Source of the DNA: Mesotoga infera
GTDB taxonomy: Bacteria; Thermotogota; Thermotogae; Petrotogales; Kosmotogaceae
NCBI GenBank assembly: GCA_011045915.1
Contig: DSBT01000410.1
Span: forward strand, 16,011-80,010
Length of the DNA stretch: 64,000 bases
Reading direction: 5' to 3'
Position 1 is the first letter of the stretch; every line of letters begins with the position of its first letter. Shown here piece by piece: positions 26,003-35,065 of the stretch. The position numbers and the translations under genes were made by a program. The notes below the pieces were generated by a model that saw nothing but the letters and a program-made list of their open reading frames with translations, did no database searches and was not told the DNA's origin.

Positions 26003-27004
26003 ATGATTGATGACATACGAAAACATTTGGAAGAAGCCGCCTCTTCCGAGGGCTTCTATAGTTATTACGGAAAGAGAAAGGAAAGCCTTGGAAGGCTTTC
26101 CAGCGGACTCCGAAAGAATCCCGTGAGCAGCTCGATAATCGAGAAGGTCGTTAAGACAATTCCCGGTCTCAGAAGCCTGTCTTATGAAGAAATCGAGTTC
26201 TCAATCGACATATTGAGAGAGCGAGACAGAGAACCGGAAGAGCGAGTGCAGTACGTATCCTCGTTATCTGCGGCACCTGTTGCCGATATTGCGCAATTGC
26301 TCTTCTTGATAGATCCGAGGAACAATCCACCTGTTAGTGGGAGGGTCAGAAAGAAGATCAAGTCGCTAGCCGATTACAGAAAGTGGCTTTCAACTGCAAG
26401 ATCGATTGGTGAGTACGGAATCCAAGACAATATAATGCTCGAAGCGGCACTCCTTTACGAGAAGCCGGAGATCGCTGAGAAATCCGGTCTTGCGGAAAGG
26501 ATAACTAGAGTTCTGCATACAAATATCTCGGAGCTGGAGACTCTGCGAAACGCGGTCTCTTCTCTTTCGAAGTCGGCAAGAGGAGAACTCGGCAATCTGA
26601 AGTTCACACACCCTTACGTCAAGAGTGTGCTTTTCTCACGTCGTTCAAGAGCCGTTGTTGTTGACGGCAGCAACATCGTTTTTTCTATGAGCGATCACGC
26701 GGATTTGAACAGAATTGACGATCTCTTTCTCAGGATGTCTTCGTGCAGGATTGCTTTATTTCCATACAGGATAATCTTTGATGCAAATATAAGATTCACT
26801 CTTGGCGGTTTCCAGCAAGAGAATTTGAACAGGCTGCTTTCCTTGCCGCAAGTGGAGACTTACTCGCCAGCCGATGATAGAATAATCTTCCTGGCCAGAG
26901 AAGACAATTCCATTGTGATAAGCTACGACAGATTTCTCGATCACGGGGTTGCCGACATAACGATAATAAGGCCGGAGGAAATAGATGAAAGTCTCAGAGT
27001 TTGA
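26003..27004 (+). CDS. Protein with C-terminal NYN/PIN-like ribonuclease domain
   Basis: This 333-residue protein has a helical, charged N-terminal part (about 1-215) and a C-terminal PIN/NYN-like fold: AVVVDGSNIVFS, then RIIFDANIRFTL, then DDRIIFLAREDNSIVISYDRF and VADITIIRP. The acidic residues at these positions match the metal site of the NYN (Zc3h12a-like) group. RNA cleavage is therefore likely but not shown. AGGAG lies 7 nt before the ATG at 26003; an upstream GTG at 25970 is in frame but overlaps the rpmE promoter region. It overlaps queA by 20 nt, so the two are co-expressed. Confidence 0.72.
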   Translation: MIDDIRKHLEEAASSEGFYSYYGKRKESLGRLSSGLRKNPVSSSIIEKVVKTIPGLRSLSYEEIEFSIDILRERDREPEERVQYVSSLSAAPVADIAQLLFLIDPRNNPPVSGRVRKKIKSLADYRKWLSTARSIGEYGIQDNIMLEAALLYEKPEIAEKSGLAERITRVLHTNISELETLRNAVSSLSKSARGELGNLKFTHPYVKSVLFSRRSRAVVVDGSNIVFSMSDHADLNRIDDLFLRMSSCRIALFPYRIIFDANIRFTLGGFQQENLNRLLSLPQVETYSPADDRIIFLAREDNSIVISYDRFLDHGVADITIIRPEEIDESLRV

Positions 27005-27995
27005 TTACTATCTTCCTGAAGAACTAATCGCCCAGGAGCCCGCCGTTCCGAGAGACAGTTCTCGGTTGCTGGTTGTTGACAGAAAGAGTGGCGTCCTGGA
27101 ACACAGGATATTCGCCGAAATCGTCGAATTTCTCAATCCCGGCGATGTCGTTGTGCTAAACAACAGTCGCGTCATTCCTGCAAGACTGCTTGGGATCAAG
27201 GAGACTGGAGCAAAAGTAGAGGCCGTGCTGATAGAAAGACTTGGCCGGGGCCTCTGGAAGGCGATAGTCAGACCCGGATCAAAGATTAAGCCTGGAAACG
27301 AGCTTCTGTTCGGCGAAATTTCATGCAGAGTTATTGAGCACTGCGAAGATTCTGGCAGGATCCTTGATTTTCACGGGGCAAGCGATGAAGAGATCAAGAA
27401 ATCGGGCTTGCTTGCGATTCCCCCGTATATTCAGACTTACCCGGAGAATCCGGAGTCTTACCAGACGGTCTACTCGCGGCCGGAAGGGTCCGTGGCAGCC
27501 CCCACCGCCGGTCTGCACTTTACCGAGAGCCTGCTTGAAAGACTCGCCGGTAATGGAGTTGCCGTCGAATTCATCACGCTTCATGTCGGTATCGGAACTT
27601 TCAGACCTGTAAAGTCGGAGATGATAGAAGAACACAAAATGCATGGAGAATACTACACTGTGTCTCCTGAAGCTGCGGAAACAATCAACAAGACCAAGGC
27701 CGATAAGGGAAGGATTATTGCCGTTGGCACTACGACCGTAAGGACTCTGGAAAGCATAGCTGCCCGCCACGGCTCAGTTGTAAGTGATAGCGGCCAGACG
27801 AGTATATTTATCTATCCCCCTTATGATTTCAAGATTGTAGATTCTCTTGTCACAAACTTTCACCTTCCAAAATCGACTCTTCTGATGTTGGTTTCGGCAT
27901 TTGCCGGAAGAGAATTAATTCTATCGGCTTATAGAGAAGCCATTTCAAGCAGATATAGATTCTTCTCCTTTGGAGATGCCTGTCTCTTATTGTAG
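26985..27995 (+). CDS. queA: S-adenosylmethionine:tRNA ribosyltransferase-isomerase
   Basis: QueA (336 residues) transfers and isomerises the ribosyl moiety of SAM onto preQ1-modified tRNA to give epoxyqueuosine. Signature stretches are FDYYLPEELIAQEPAVPRD, NNSRVIPARLLG, PPYIQ, YQTVYSRPEGSVAAPTAGLH, TLHVGIGTFRPV and TNFHLPKSTLLMLVSAF. It overlaps the NYN-domain gene by 20 nt. No tgt or queG lies in the window. Only a weak bulged hairpin follows, so its terminator is uncertain. Confidence 0.96.
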   Translation: MKVSEFDYYLPEELIAQEPAVPRDSSRLLVVDRKSGVLEHRIFAEIVEFLNPGDVVVLNNSRVIPARLLGIKETGAKVEAVLIERLGRGLWKAIVRPGSKIKPGNELLFGEISCRVIEHCEDSGRILDFHGASDEEIKKSGLLAIPPYIQTYPENPESYQTVYSRPEGSVAAPTAGLHFTESLLERLAGNGVAVEFITLHVGIGTFRPVKSEMIEEHKMHGEYYTVSPEAAETINKTKADKGRIIAVGTTTVRTLESIAARHGSVVSDSGQTSIFIYPPYDFKIVDSLVTNFHLPKSTLLMLVSAFAGRELILSAYREAISSRYRFFSFGDACLLL

Positions 27996-28069
27996 GAGAC
28001 TCTTTGAACTAAAGGAGTCTTCGGCAAATCGTCGGCACGGATTCTCCCTTTCCGCGAAAAGCCACAGTA

Positions 28070-29506
28070 TCAATCTTCTTCTTCGAGCATCGGTGAGAAG
28101 AAGTGGATCCACATCATTTTCAGGATAATGGCAAACGGCACTGCCACAATCGCTCCGAAAAGCCCCAGCAGCTGTCCTGCAACAACGATCATCAAGATGA
28201 TTATTACTGGGTTGATTCTATTGTAGCCTTTCATGAATACCAGAAAAAGGATGAAGGCCGCCGCATGAACAATCACGAGGACTAGCAGAAGCACAAGAAC
28301 GAGAACGAGATTTTGTGTCGATACGGCCAGCAGGAAGAGCGGAATGAATTCAAGCGGGACCCCCACGATGGGTATTAGATTTGTAAAGGCGGCCCAAAGG
28401 CCCATCAGCAGACTGTACTTCAGACCCATTGACCGGACTACTATGCCGACCACCACGCCGACAATCAGGGCAATCACGACTACCGAGATCACATACCTTT
28501 CGAGATTCTTGTAAGTGTCGGATAGAAAACTTAAAGCCGAGCCGCGGATTCTTTTCGGGTAGAACTTTGGAGTGAACTCCTTGACCGAGAGGAAGTAGTA
28601 GCTTAGATAGATTGCGCCCACTATTGTAAAGAATAGGACCAGCCCCGTACTGGTTACGAAACTGGGCACTTTTTCAAGTATTCCCGGAAGGAATTTCATA
28701 AGACTGTTCTGCACTTGAATGAGGAAATATCTTACGCTTTCGTAAGTTGCCCTCCGCCTTACCTGATCGATGTTCTTCGGCATGAAGTATTCAACAACGT
28801 CCTTCCACAGTTCTTGCGACTGAACCAGCATCGCGTTTTCCATGACATTAGCTGAAAGCAGTTCCGTCGCTTCGCGATTAAGATATTTCGAGACAATCCC
28901 TTCTATCTCATCGTAAAGAGGCTGTCTCCGGTTACTGCTGCTTATAATCACAAGATAGTCGCTTCTCTCTTTCAGGCTTTCCTCAAGCAAGGAGAGGTCC
29001 TTTTCCAGGTTTTCTGCATTTGAAGGCATCGGTTTCAACAAGTCCGAGTAGTAGTCTTTCAAATCTTTAGAAACCAGATCGAGAGATTCGATCTCTTCGG
29101 CGGAAAGCTTTTCGAGCAGATTCTCATCGGAAAGAAACCTGTCGATGTTCGCATTCACTTCGAAAGAGGTAATCTCAGCCTCCTGAACTGAAGGGAAGAA
29201 ATCCCTGACAATATTGTAGAATTTCGAGGCTTCCTTCGCCACAGGAGTCGTAAGAAAGACGATAAGGAGTACTAAACCTGTAAAAATCACGGCCAATCCA
29301 ATGCCGAGAGAGATCGAACGCTTGAGTTTCAAATATCGCTGCGCGAATCTCGCCCACGGTTCAAGTACCATAACCACGGTGAACGTTGCAAATAGAATCA
29401 CCGCAGTCCTTAGTGAAACGGAGAACACAGCGAAACAGATTGCCAGGTAGAACAGCGTAAACAGCGCCGCTTGAAAGCGGGGTTTCTTCAGAAGCTCTCG
29501 ACTCAC
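28070..29506 (-). CDS. AI-2E family (PerM/YdiK-like) membrane transporter with enlarged loop
   Basis: This polytopic membrane protein (478 residues) has two or three N-terminal helices (about 12-85), then a hydrophilic region of about 130-140 residues (about 95-240), then a helical block with the AI-2E/UPF0118 pattern (VGVVVGIVVRSMGLKYSLLMGLWAAFTNLIPIVG region and GFLIW-type C-terminal GQLLGLFGAIVAVPFA). Family members are usually 340-370 residues, so the middle insert accounts for the extra length. Some relatives move Na+/H+ or small signals; the substrate here is unknown. The GTG start lies 2 nt after the asparaginase stop. Confidence 0.85.
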   Translation of the reverse strand: MSRELLKKPRFQAALFTLFYLAICFAVFSVSLRTAVILFATFTVVMVLEPWARFAQRYLKLKRSISLGIGLAVIFTGLVLLIVFLTTPVAKEASKFYNIVRDFFPSVQEAEITSFEVNANIDRFLSDENLLEKLSAEEIESLDLVSKDLKDYYSDLLKPMPSNAENLEKDLSLLEESLKERSDYLVIISSSNRRQPLYDEIEGIVSKYLNREATELLSANVMENAMLVQSQELWKDVVEYFMPKNIDQVRRRATYESVRYFLIQVQNSLMKFLPGILEKVPSFVTSTGLVLFFTIVGAIYLSYYFLSVKEFTPKFYPKRIRGSALSFLSDTYKNLERYVISVVVIALIVGVVVGIVVRSMGLKYSLLMGLWAAFTNLIPIVGVPLEFIPLFLLAVSTQNLVLVLVLLLVLVIVHAAAFILFLVFMKGYNRINPVIIILMIVVAGQLLGLFGAIVAVPFAIILKMMWIHFFSPMLEEED

Positions 29507-29507
29507 A

Positions 29508-30509
29508 TTATGCCCCCTTCAAAGGGAGTTTGAAGAGCCTTTCAATCTCCGCCATATCATTTGTGATCCCCATTATGACCATCAACTTGATTCTAGCCTT
29601 GATCGAGGACAACTCCTGTGCAAAAATTGCGCCTAAGTCGGCCAGACTCTTTCCTCCTCCAACATATCCATAAACTCCAAGAACACGGCCTTTAAAGCAC
29701 CTTGAAGTAATAATAACAGGAACCCTTTTCTCCTCTATTAGGTATTTTACTACGTGATACACTTCCACCGGTACATTGCCCCTTCCGAATGTTTCAAGAA
29801 CTACTCCTTTGAAGCCCAGCTGGGGCAGGCTTCTAAGGATTGAGCCGTCATCGCCTGTGAAGGTCTTGACAAGAGCTACTTTCGATTCGATATTGTCAAC
29901 ATTGAATACCGCTCTAAGCAATGGTTTTCTGAAGAAAATCACCGAGTCTTCATCGACAATTCCCAGGGGTCCGTGGCCAGGGGAGTCAAAAGTTGCAACG
30001 TTGCTTGTGTAGGTCTTGGTGACCTCTCTAGCTGCATGAATCTCATCATTCAAACAGACCATAGTTCCCATTCCGACTGCAAGAGGGTTGACGGCAACTC
30101 TTACAGAAGAGAGAACATTTCTGGGACCGTCTGTTCCCATCTCGTCGATATTTCTCATTGCAGCGGTGCAGACTATCGGCTTCTCGCTTCTGACAGTAAG
30201 GTCAAGGAAATAGGCCGTTTCTTCAAGCGTGTCCGTCCCGTGCGTAATCACTGCGCCACACACGTCTTCTCTATCTAGAAGCCTTTGTACCGTTTTCGAG
30301 AGTTTCCACATCGTCTCGGGGTTGATGTACGGACTGGGGATGTTGGAGAACTCGTGGTGCTCGGCGCAGGCAACCTCTTCCAATCCGTCTACGTCAGCGA
30401 CATGTTTGCTCATACCCTGAGCTGGAACGGAAGCTCCTGTAACGGGATCGGTTACCATTGCAATTGTGCCTCCCGTTGTAACTACAACGACTCTCTGTTT
30501 CACAGCCAT
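29508..30509 (-). CDS. L-asparaginase (type I-like)
   Basis: This 333-residue asparaginase/glutaminase-family amidase hydrolyses asparagine to aspartate and ammonia. The two active-site segments are VVVVTTGGTIAMV near residue 12 and VITHGTDTLEETAYFLDLT near 87-92. No signal peptide is present, so it is cytoplasmic. The N-terminus overlaps the radical SAM gene by 10 nt, and the AI-2E transporter gene follows directly. The frame is too short for the archaeal GatD subunit, and gatE is absent. Confidence 0.92.
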   Translation of the reverse strand: MAVKQRVVVVTTGGTIAMVTDPVTGASVPAQGMSKHVADVDGLEEVACAEHHEFSNIPSPYINPETMWKLSKTVQRLLDREDVCGAVITHGTDTLEETAYFLDLTVRSEKPIVCTAAMRNIDEMGTDGPRNVLSSVRVAVNPLAVGMGTMVCLNDEIHAAREVTKTYTSNVATFDSPGHGPLGIVDEDSVIFFRKPLLRAVFNVDNIESKVALVKTFTGDDGSILRSLPQLGFKGVVLETFGRGNVPVEVYHVVKYLIEEKRVPVIITSRCFKGRVLGVYGYVGGGKSLADLGAIFAQELSSIKARIKLMVIMGITNDMAEIERLFKLPLKGA

Positions 30510-32140
30510 TTTCCTCCTAGTCTTGTCTTGATCAAAGATAACGTCTTCAATACCTCAGGGCCGACAATCGGTAAAAGCTCCCCAACCGCCTTCGGTCTCT
30601 TGATGACCAGAGTCCTCGCCCGGTCTCTTCCGATTCCTGGGAGAAATTTCAACTCTCTCTCCCCCAGTTCGTTGAGCTCTGTTCCCACCGGTATACCTGT
30701 TAACGATCTCATACCGTGATCAATAACTGCGAAGTCAGTCTTCTTTTCAAATGCGACCGGTGTGCCGACAAGAATCGGATAAGTGCCTAGGGGTCTGCCG
30801 AAGTGAATCAGACCTTCGCTGAACTCAGGAATTACCCCCCGGACAATCGCTCCTACCGGGAAGACTTTTTTTAGCATTTCTGCATCAATTTCCTCTCTTA
30901 TTCGCTGCTTGTGCTTTTCGAACAGCCTGTGATTTACCTTCGGCCTTGCCATTTTCGATATTCTCGCGTTGGGAAAGATCATGACCTGCCTTATGTTTAT
31001 TCTCCTCAGAAGGAGTTCCTCTTGCTGAATACTTGCAAGATGTTCATAATCTGTCTGGAAGCTGTCACAGCTTTGTCCAGGAAGACCATAGAGCAGGTTT
31101 ATTCCAGGTAGTAACTTGGGTATCCCATCCACTCTGTTCTTACCGATTTCATTGACCAGCTCTATCGCGAAAATTATATCTTCGACTCCGCCACCAAGGT
31201 TGTTTCTTCTTCGGGCTTCTTTGTCGAAGCTCTCTACACCGAAGGAAATCGTGTCTCCTGCAGTACCGTATTTTGCAATTGATTCGATAACTGCTCTCGA
31301 TTCACTGGGGTGGCCGGCAATGAAAATTGGATTCCCGTTGTCTATATGAAGCACATCGGGCTCAAGTATGGTACTAGCTGACTTGAAAAGCTCTTCGGAG
31401 AGTGCCGGATCGAGTCTGTCTCTGCTCCTGTCGTATCCGTAAGCAACAACATTTGCGCTTCTTCCGAACCTAATAGCCTTTACGCCCTTGCTTCTGAGTT
31501 TCTCGAACTCCTGAACGATTCCTTCGATGCTTCTCCATTCGAAAGAACTGTAAAGAATTGATTCAGTGCAGAATGAGCAATAACCGTCGCTTCTCTCACA
31601 ACCTGAGGATATGTCGATTTCAACTATCACTTCCGGATAGGAAGGATGTAAGGCAACAATTTCAGCGCCTTCCACATATAGTCTGTTAAGAAGAGAGTAT
31701 CTCGATTCGTTCGATGCGATTCCGAGAAAAGCCGCAACCTCAAACTCATCTCTCAGAAGCCGATCGGCTCCTCGAAAGTCTGGATAGAAAGCGGTCGTTC
31801 CTCCTCTAAGGGTGTAACCGACAGATACGACCGGGCCGCTAACGATCCTTAAAGTCTCGTGATTTGATTGGAGCAGCTTTGAGATTTCAGAGCTGGTGAT
31901 AGGCGTTCCACCAATGTATCTCCCTGAAGTAGTCACTCCTCCGTAGATTATCAGGTAGTCGTAGTTGTTTCCTTCTTGCCAAAGGTCCTTACTCCTGACT
32001 GTGTCTATCGTAAGGTAGTCGATTTCACAGCCTTTTAGCAGAAAGGCACCGGCAATTGCACGTATTCTAGGCGAGATGTACGGTGGTACCCCAAAGGCCG
32101 CCGGCTCATCGGTGTATCCGTCTATAATAAGAGCGTTCAT
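30500..32140 (-). CDS. Radical SAM protein with B12-binding-like N-terminus and C-terminal HhH
   Basis: The order in this 546-residue protein is: an N-terminal Rossmann-like region resembling B12-binding domains (about 1-170), a radical SAM core with cysteines in CERSDGYCSFC (CX6CX2C instead of CX3CX2C; near residue 185), DTISFGVESFD and LLYGLPGQ motifs, then a TRAM-like beta region (about 400-470) and a helix-hairpin-helix (FLPGIGRDRARTLV; about 495-515). The HhH suggests nucleic-acid or tRNA contact. It heads the operon with asparaginase and the transporter. Related proteins are common in archaea and Thermotogae, as far as I recall. The substrate is unknown. Confidence 0.8.
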   Translation of the reverse strand: MNALIIDGYTDEPAAFGVPPYISPRIRAIAGAFLLKGCEIDYLTIDTVRSKDLWQEGNNYDYLIIYGGVTTSGRYIGGTPITSSEISKLLQSNHETLRIVSGPVVSVGYTLRGGTTAFYPDFRGADRLLRDEFEVAAFLGIASNESRYSLLNRLYVEGAEIVALHPSYPEVIVEIDISSGCERSDGYCSFCTESILYSSFEWRSIEGIVQEFEKLRSKGVKAIRFGRSANVVAYGYDRSRDRLDPALSEELFKSASTILEPDVLHIDNGNPIFIAGHPSESRAVIESIAKYGTAGDTISFGVESFDKEARRRNNLGGGVEDIIFAIELVNEIGKNRVDGIPKLLPGINLLYGLPGQSCDSFQTDYEHLASIQQEELLLRRINIRQVMIFPNARISKMARPKVNHRLFEKHKQRIREEIDAEMLKKVFPVGAIVRGVIPEFSEGLIHFGRPLGTYPILVGTPVAFEKKTDFAVIDHGMRSLTGIPVGTELNELGERELKFLPGIGRDRARTLVIKRPKAVGELLPIVGPEVLKTLSLIKTRLGGKWL

Positions 32141-32211
32141 CCATTACCTCCGCGTGCGAGCTATCTTATTCCAGTGTATAATAAAAACAGCAATTAATGG
32201 GAGGGAAAGTT

Positions 32212-33423
32212 TTGCCTTTTGAAAGACACTGTTCATTTTGTGGAAGACCGGCCGCTCAGGTTAAAAAGCTAATATCTGGAACGGAAGGATACATTTGCAA
32301 TGAATGTGTAGACCTTTTCTACGACATTATTCAGCAGGATCAGAAAGCAAAGAAAGAGCCTGGAAAGAAGCTCCCTACTCCTGCCGATATTAAGAAGGAG
32401 CTTGACCGCTATGTGATCGGTCAGGAAAACGCGAAGAGGACTATCTCTGTCTCGGTCTATAACCATTACAAGAGGGTCTTCAACGACGTGGACGACGTTG
32501 AGATTGAGAAATCAAATATTATGCTGGTTGGACCTACAGGTTCAGGAAAGACGCTTATTGCCAGAATCCTTGCTCGCATTCTCGATGTACCGTTTGCTAT
32601 TGCAGATGCGACACCGCTCACAGAAGCGGGGTATGTTGGTGAGGATGTCGAGAATATCGTTCTAAGGCTTCTTCAGTCATCAAACTACGATGTCGAGAAG
32701 GCCCAGCTTGGGATAATCTATATCGATGAGATCGACAAGATAGCAAGAAAATCGCCCAACCCCTCTATTACGAGAGACGTTTCCGGAGAGGGAGTACAGC
32801 AGGCGCTGCTGAAGATTGTTGAGGGCACTGTCGCGAATGTTCCTCCTCAAGGCGGAAGGAAGCACCCTTATCAGGAGTTCATCAAAGTGGATACCAGCAA
32901 CATTCTATTCATTGTTGGCGGAGCTTTTGGCGGACTGGACAGCATAATAAAACAGAGAGTTCTTGATTCTTCCATGGGATTTGGCGCGAAGGTCAAAGGA
33001 AAGAACCAGCTAAGACTTGGTGAGGTCCTTCAACAGGTTGTGCCTGATGACCTCATTCAGTACGGACTGATTCCAGAATTCGTGGGGAGATTTCCGGTAC
33101 TGGCGGCGCTGAACGATCTCGACGTAGAGGATCTGAAGAGAATAATGAGTGAGCCGAGAAATGCCATTCTGAAGCAGTACCAGAAGTTGCTCGGACTCGA
33201 TGGCGTCGAGCTTGAATTCTCCGAAGGGGCATTAACTGCGATCGCTGAAAGAGCTATGAAGAGAGGAACTGGCGCGAGAGCTCTTAAGAGCGTGATGGAG
33301 CAGGTAATGCTTGATATAATGTATGACATTCCTACCATGAACAATGTGGAGAAGGTCGTCATCAACGAAGATGTCATAGTACATAACTCTTCTCCGGAGA
33401 TAATTTCGAGAGAATCTGCCTGA
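32212..33423 (+). CDS. clpX: ATP-dependent Clp protease ATP-binding subunit ClpX
   Basis: ClpX (403 residues) unfolds substrates for ClpP. The N-terminal zinc-binding domain has CSFCGRP and CNECV pairs. The AAA+ domain has Walker [10 protein letters not shown], Walker [14 protein letters not shown], the pore loop segment and sensor 2 [12 protein letters not shown]. The TTG at 32212 is preferred: GGGAGGG lies 6 nt upstream, and ClpX proteins begin just before CSFCG. An ATG at 32197 would place that site inside the gene. A TATAAT at 32177-32182 may be the -10. tsaD overlaps by 1 nt. clpP is not in the window. Confidence 0.96.
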   Translation: MPFERHCSFCGRPAAQVKKLISGTEGYICNECVDLFYDIIQQDQKAKKEPGKKLPTPADIKKELDRYVIGQENAKRTISVSVYNHYKRVFNDVDDVEIEKSNIMLVGPTGSGKTLIARILARILDVPFAIADATPLTEAGYVGEDVENIVLRLLQSSNYDVEKAQLGIIYIDEIDKIARKSPNPSITRDVSGEGVQQALLKIVEGTVANVPPQGGRKHPYQEFIKVDTSNILFIVGGAFGGLDSIIKQRVLDSSMGFGAKVKGKNQLRLGEVLQQVVPDDLIQYGLIPEFVGRFPVLAALNDLDVEDLKRIMSEPRNAILKQYQKLLGLDGVELEFSEGALTAIAERAMKRGTGARALKSVMEQVMLDIMYDIPTMNNVEKVVINEDVIVHNSSPEIISRESA

Positions 33424-34415
33424 TGAAAGTTCTGGCTCTCGAGAGTTCTTGCGATGAAACAGCGGTGGCCATCATTGAAGATGGCCACCTTCTCTCTTCT
33501 GTAGTCTCCTCTCAAATAGATATCCACAGAAGATTCGGGGGAGTGGTTCCGGAAATCGCGGCGAGAAATCATCTCGAGATCATCGACAAAATAGTTGAGA
33601 GTTCTCTTGAAGAAGCCCATATGACGCTAGATGATATCGATGTATTCGCTTCCACAATGGGGCCCGGACTTGTCGGGTCGTTGCTTGTAGGTCTTTCTTT
33701 CGCGAAGGCGATGGCTCTCTCGACGAACAAACCCTTCATAGGTATAAACCATCTCTTTGGACATGTTTATGCGAACTTTCTGAAGTATCCGTTTCTGAGG
33801 CCTCCTTTCATGGTGCTTCTAGTATCGGGCGGACACACTGAAATACTTGTCTTGAGGGATTGGGACAAAATCGAGTTGATAGGCAAGACCAGAGATGACG
33901 CGGCTGGCGAGGCGTTTGACAAGATTGCGAGGCTGCTGGAACTGGGGTATCCGGGAGGTCCGGCGATACAGAAGGCCGCAATGAAGGGAGAGGTGTTGTA
34001 TCACTTTCCCAGGCCGCTTCAAGAAAAGGGAAATTTTGACTTCTCATTCAGCGGTCTCAAGACTTCCGTTCTCTATTTCTTGAGGAAAAATCCCTCTGCT
34101 TCTGTAAACGATGTCGCAGCATCGGCCCAGGAAGCGATAGTCGATTCACTTGTTACTAAGGCCTTTGATGCTGCCGGCAACTCAGGTCTTAATGAGATTG
34201 CCTTTGCAGGTGGGGTCGCGTCTAACTCTCTTTTGCGAGATAGGGCAGAGAATCTATCTGAAGAGACGGGCGTAAGGGTATACTTTCCTCCCGTCGATCT
34301 TTGCACGGACAACGCTGCCATGATTGCCATGGTCGCCTATGAAAAGGCAAAGAGGGGATTGTTCTCCCCTCTTTCAACAAACGCAGTTCCTTACCTTAGC
34401 TTAGATGTCTTCTAG
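33423..34415 (+). CDS. tsaD: tRNA N6-threonylcarbamoyltransferase TsaD
   Basis: TsaD (330 residues) transfers the threonylcarbamoyl group to A37 of tRNA, with TsaB and TsaE. The ASKHA-fold motifs are LALESSCDETAVAI at the N-terminus, the metal-binding GINHLFGHVYANF, LVSGGHTEI, DDAAGEAFDK, FSFSGLKT and CTDNAAMIA. The ATG overlaps the clpX stop (TGATG). It converges on the fmdB-like gene with stops only 1 nt apart. The 3' end contains a hairpin that may serve as terminator for the opposite operon. Confidence 0.96.
   Translation: MKVLALESSCDETAVAIIEDGHLLSSVVSSQIDIHRRFGGVVPEIAARNHLEIIDKIVESSLEEAHMTLDDIDVFASTMGPGLVGSLLVGLSFAKAMALSTNKPFIGINHLFGHVYANFLKYPFLRPPFMVLLVSGGHTEILVLRDWDKIELIGKTRDDAAGEAFDKIARLLELGYPGGPAIQKAAMKGEVLYHFPRPLQEKGNFDFSFSGLKTSVLYFLRKNPSASVNDVAASAQEAIVDSLVTKAFDAAGNSGLNEIAFAGGVASNSLLRDRAENLSEETGVRVYFPPVDLCTDNAAMIAMVAYEKAKRGLFSPLSTNAVPYLSLDVF
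34349..34374 (-). terminator. Hairpin inside the tsaD 3' end, likely terminator of the minus operon
   Basis: AAAGAGGGGA (34349-34358) and TCCCCTCTTT (34365-34374) pair perfectly around a 6-nt loop. On the minus strand the stem ends in TCTTT followed by GCCTTTTC, about 40 nt after the fmdB-like stop. The tail is imperfect, so this is a probable rather than sure terminator. No T run follows on the + strand. Confidence 0.45.
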
Positions 34416-34649
34416 TTATTCTGATTTGCTGGTAGAAGTTGAAGGCTTCTTGCTGCTATCTGCTGTCGAAGATTTCTTTGAATCTGTGCTGTAGTAGCCT
34501 CCACCCTTAAAAACAACTCCCACGCTGTTCAGCAGTTTCTTCAGATGGCCCCCGCATGCTGGGCAGACCGTAAGGGGTTCATCGGACATTTTCTGGAAGG
34601 CTTCGGTTTCTTCTTCACAGTCTTCGCACTTATATCTGTAAAACGGCAT
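34416..34649 (-). CDS. FmdB-type zinc ribbon regulatory protein
   Basis: This 77-residue protein starts with the FmdB/CxxC zinc ribbon (MPFYRYKCEDC...CPACGGH) and a short GVVFKGGGYYSTD strand, then a Ser/Lys/Thr-rich disordered tail. FmdB-like proteins were named as regulators, but direct functions are mostly unproven. GGAGG lies 6 nt before the ATG. It is the last gene of the rpmH-led minus operon. Confidence 0.85.
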   Translation of the reverse strand: MPFYRYKCEDCEEETEAFQKMSDEPLTVCPACGGHLKKLLNSVGVVFKGGGYYSTDSKKSSTADSSKKPSTSTSKSE

Positions 34650-34696
34650 GTCGGTTCCTCCTTCGCATCAAATTCTACTTATCAACTGTATATATT

Positions 34697-35065
34697 CTAT
34701 TCCTCATCTGCCGAAGATGGAATCACGCAGATAAATTCAAGATTTCCCTTTCCCCTGTTCTTGAACTGATGCTTCACTCCAGATGGAATAAAAACGTAAC
34801 TCCCGGCCGGGGCTTCCACTTCGCCCTGGTCAGTTACGACTCCCGCTTCACCAGCTACAATGAAGACCTCGTGTTCCCATGGATGACTGTGGTGAGGGCT
34901 GTATCCACCCTCTCCGACAGTGAACAGCCTCATCACGAAGTTCGAGGCACCTTGTGCCTTTCCTATCAATACGCGCTTTGAAACGCTCTTCACATTCTCA
35001 TTGTCGAAGAGCTGTGGATTGACTTCAAGCGCTCTGCCTATCAGAATTCTGTCTGACACTGTCAT
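34697..35065 (-). CDS. Cupin domain protein
   Basis: This 122-residue single-domain cupin has both motifs: HHSHPWEHEVFIVAGEAGV with three ligand-type residues (motif 1) and PSGVKHQFKN (motif 2). It probably binds a metal, but the substrate is unknown. The ATG at 35065 has GGAGG 4 nt upstream. The start lies 41 nt inside the khpB 3' end in another frame, so it is translationally linked. A longer frame to 35155 would extend further into khpB and is not supported. Confidence 0.85.
   Translation of the reverse strand: MTVSDRILIGRALEVNPQLFDNENVKSVSKRVLIGKAQGASNFVMRLFTVGEGGYSPHHSHPWEHEVFIVAGEAGVVTDQGEVEAPAGSYVFIPSGVKHQFKNRGKGNLEFICVIPSSADEE

Noticed and set aside
27996..28069. Terminator hairpin after queA
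   Set aside because: GACTC...GAGTC pairing is possible but bulged and lacks a T run; too weak to list.
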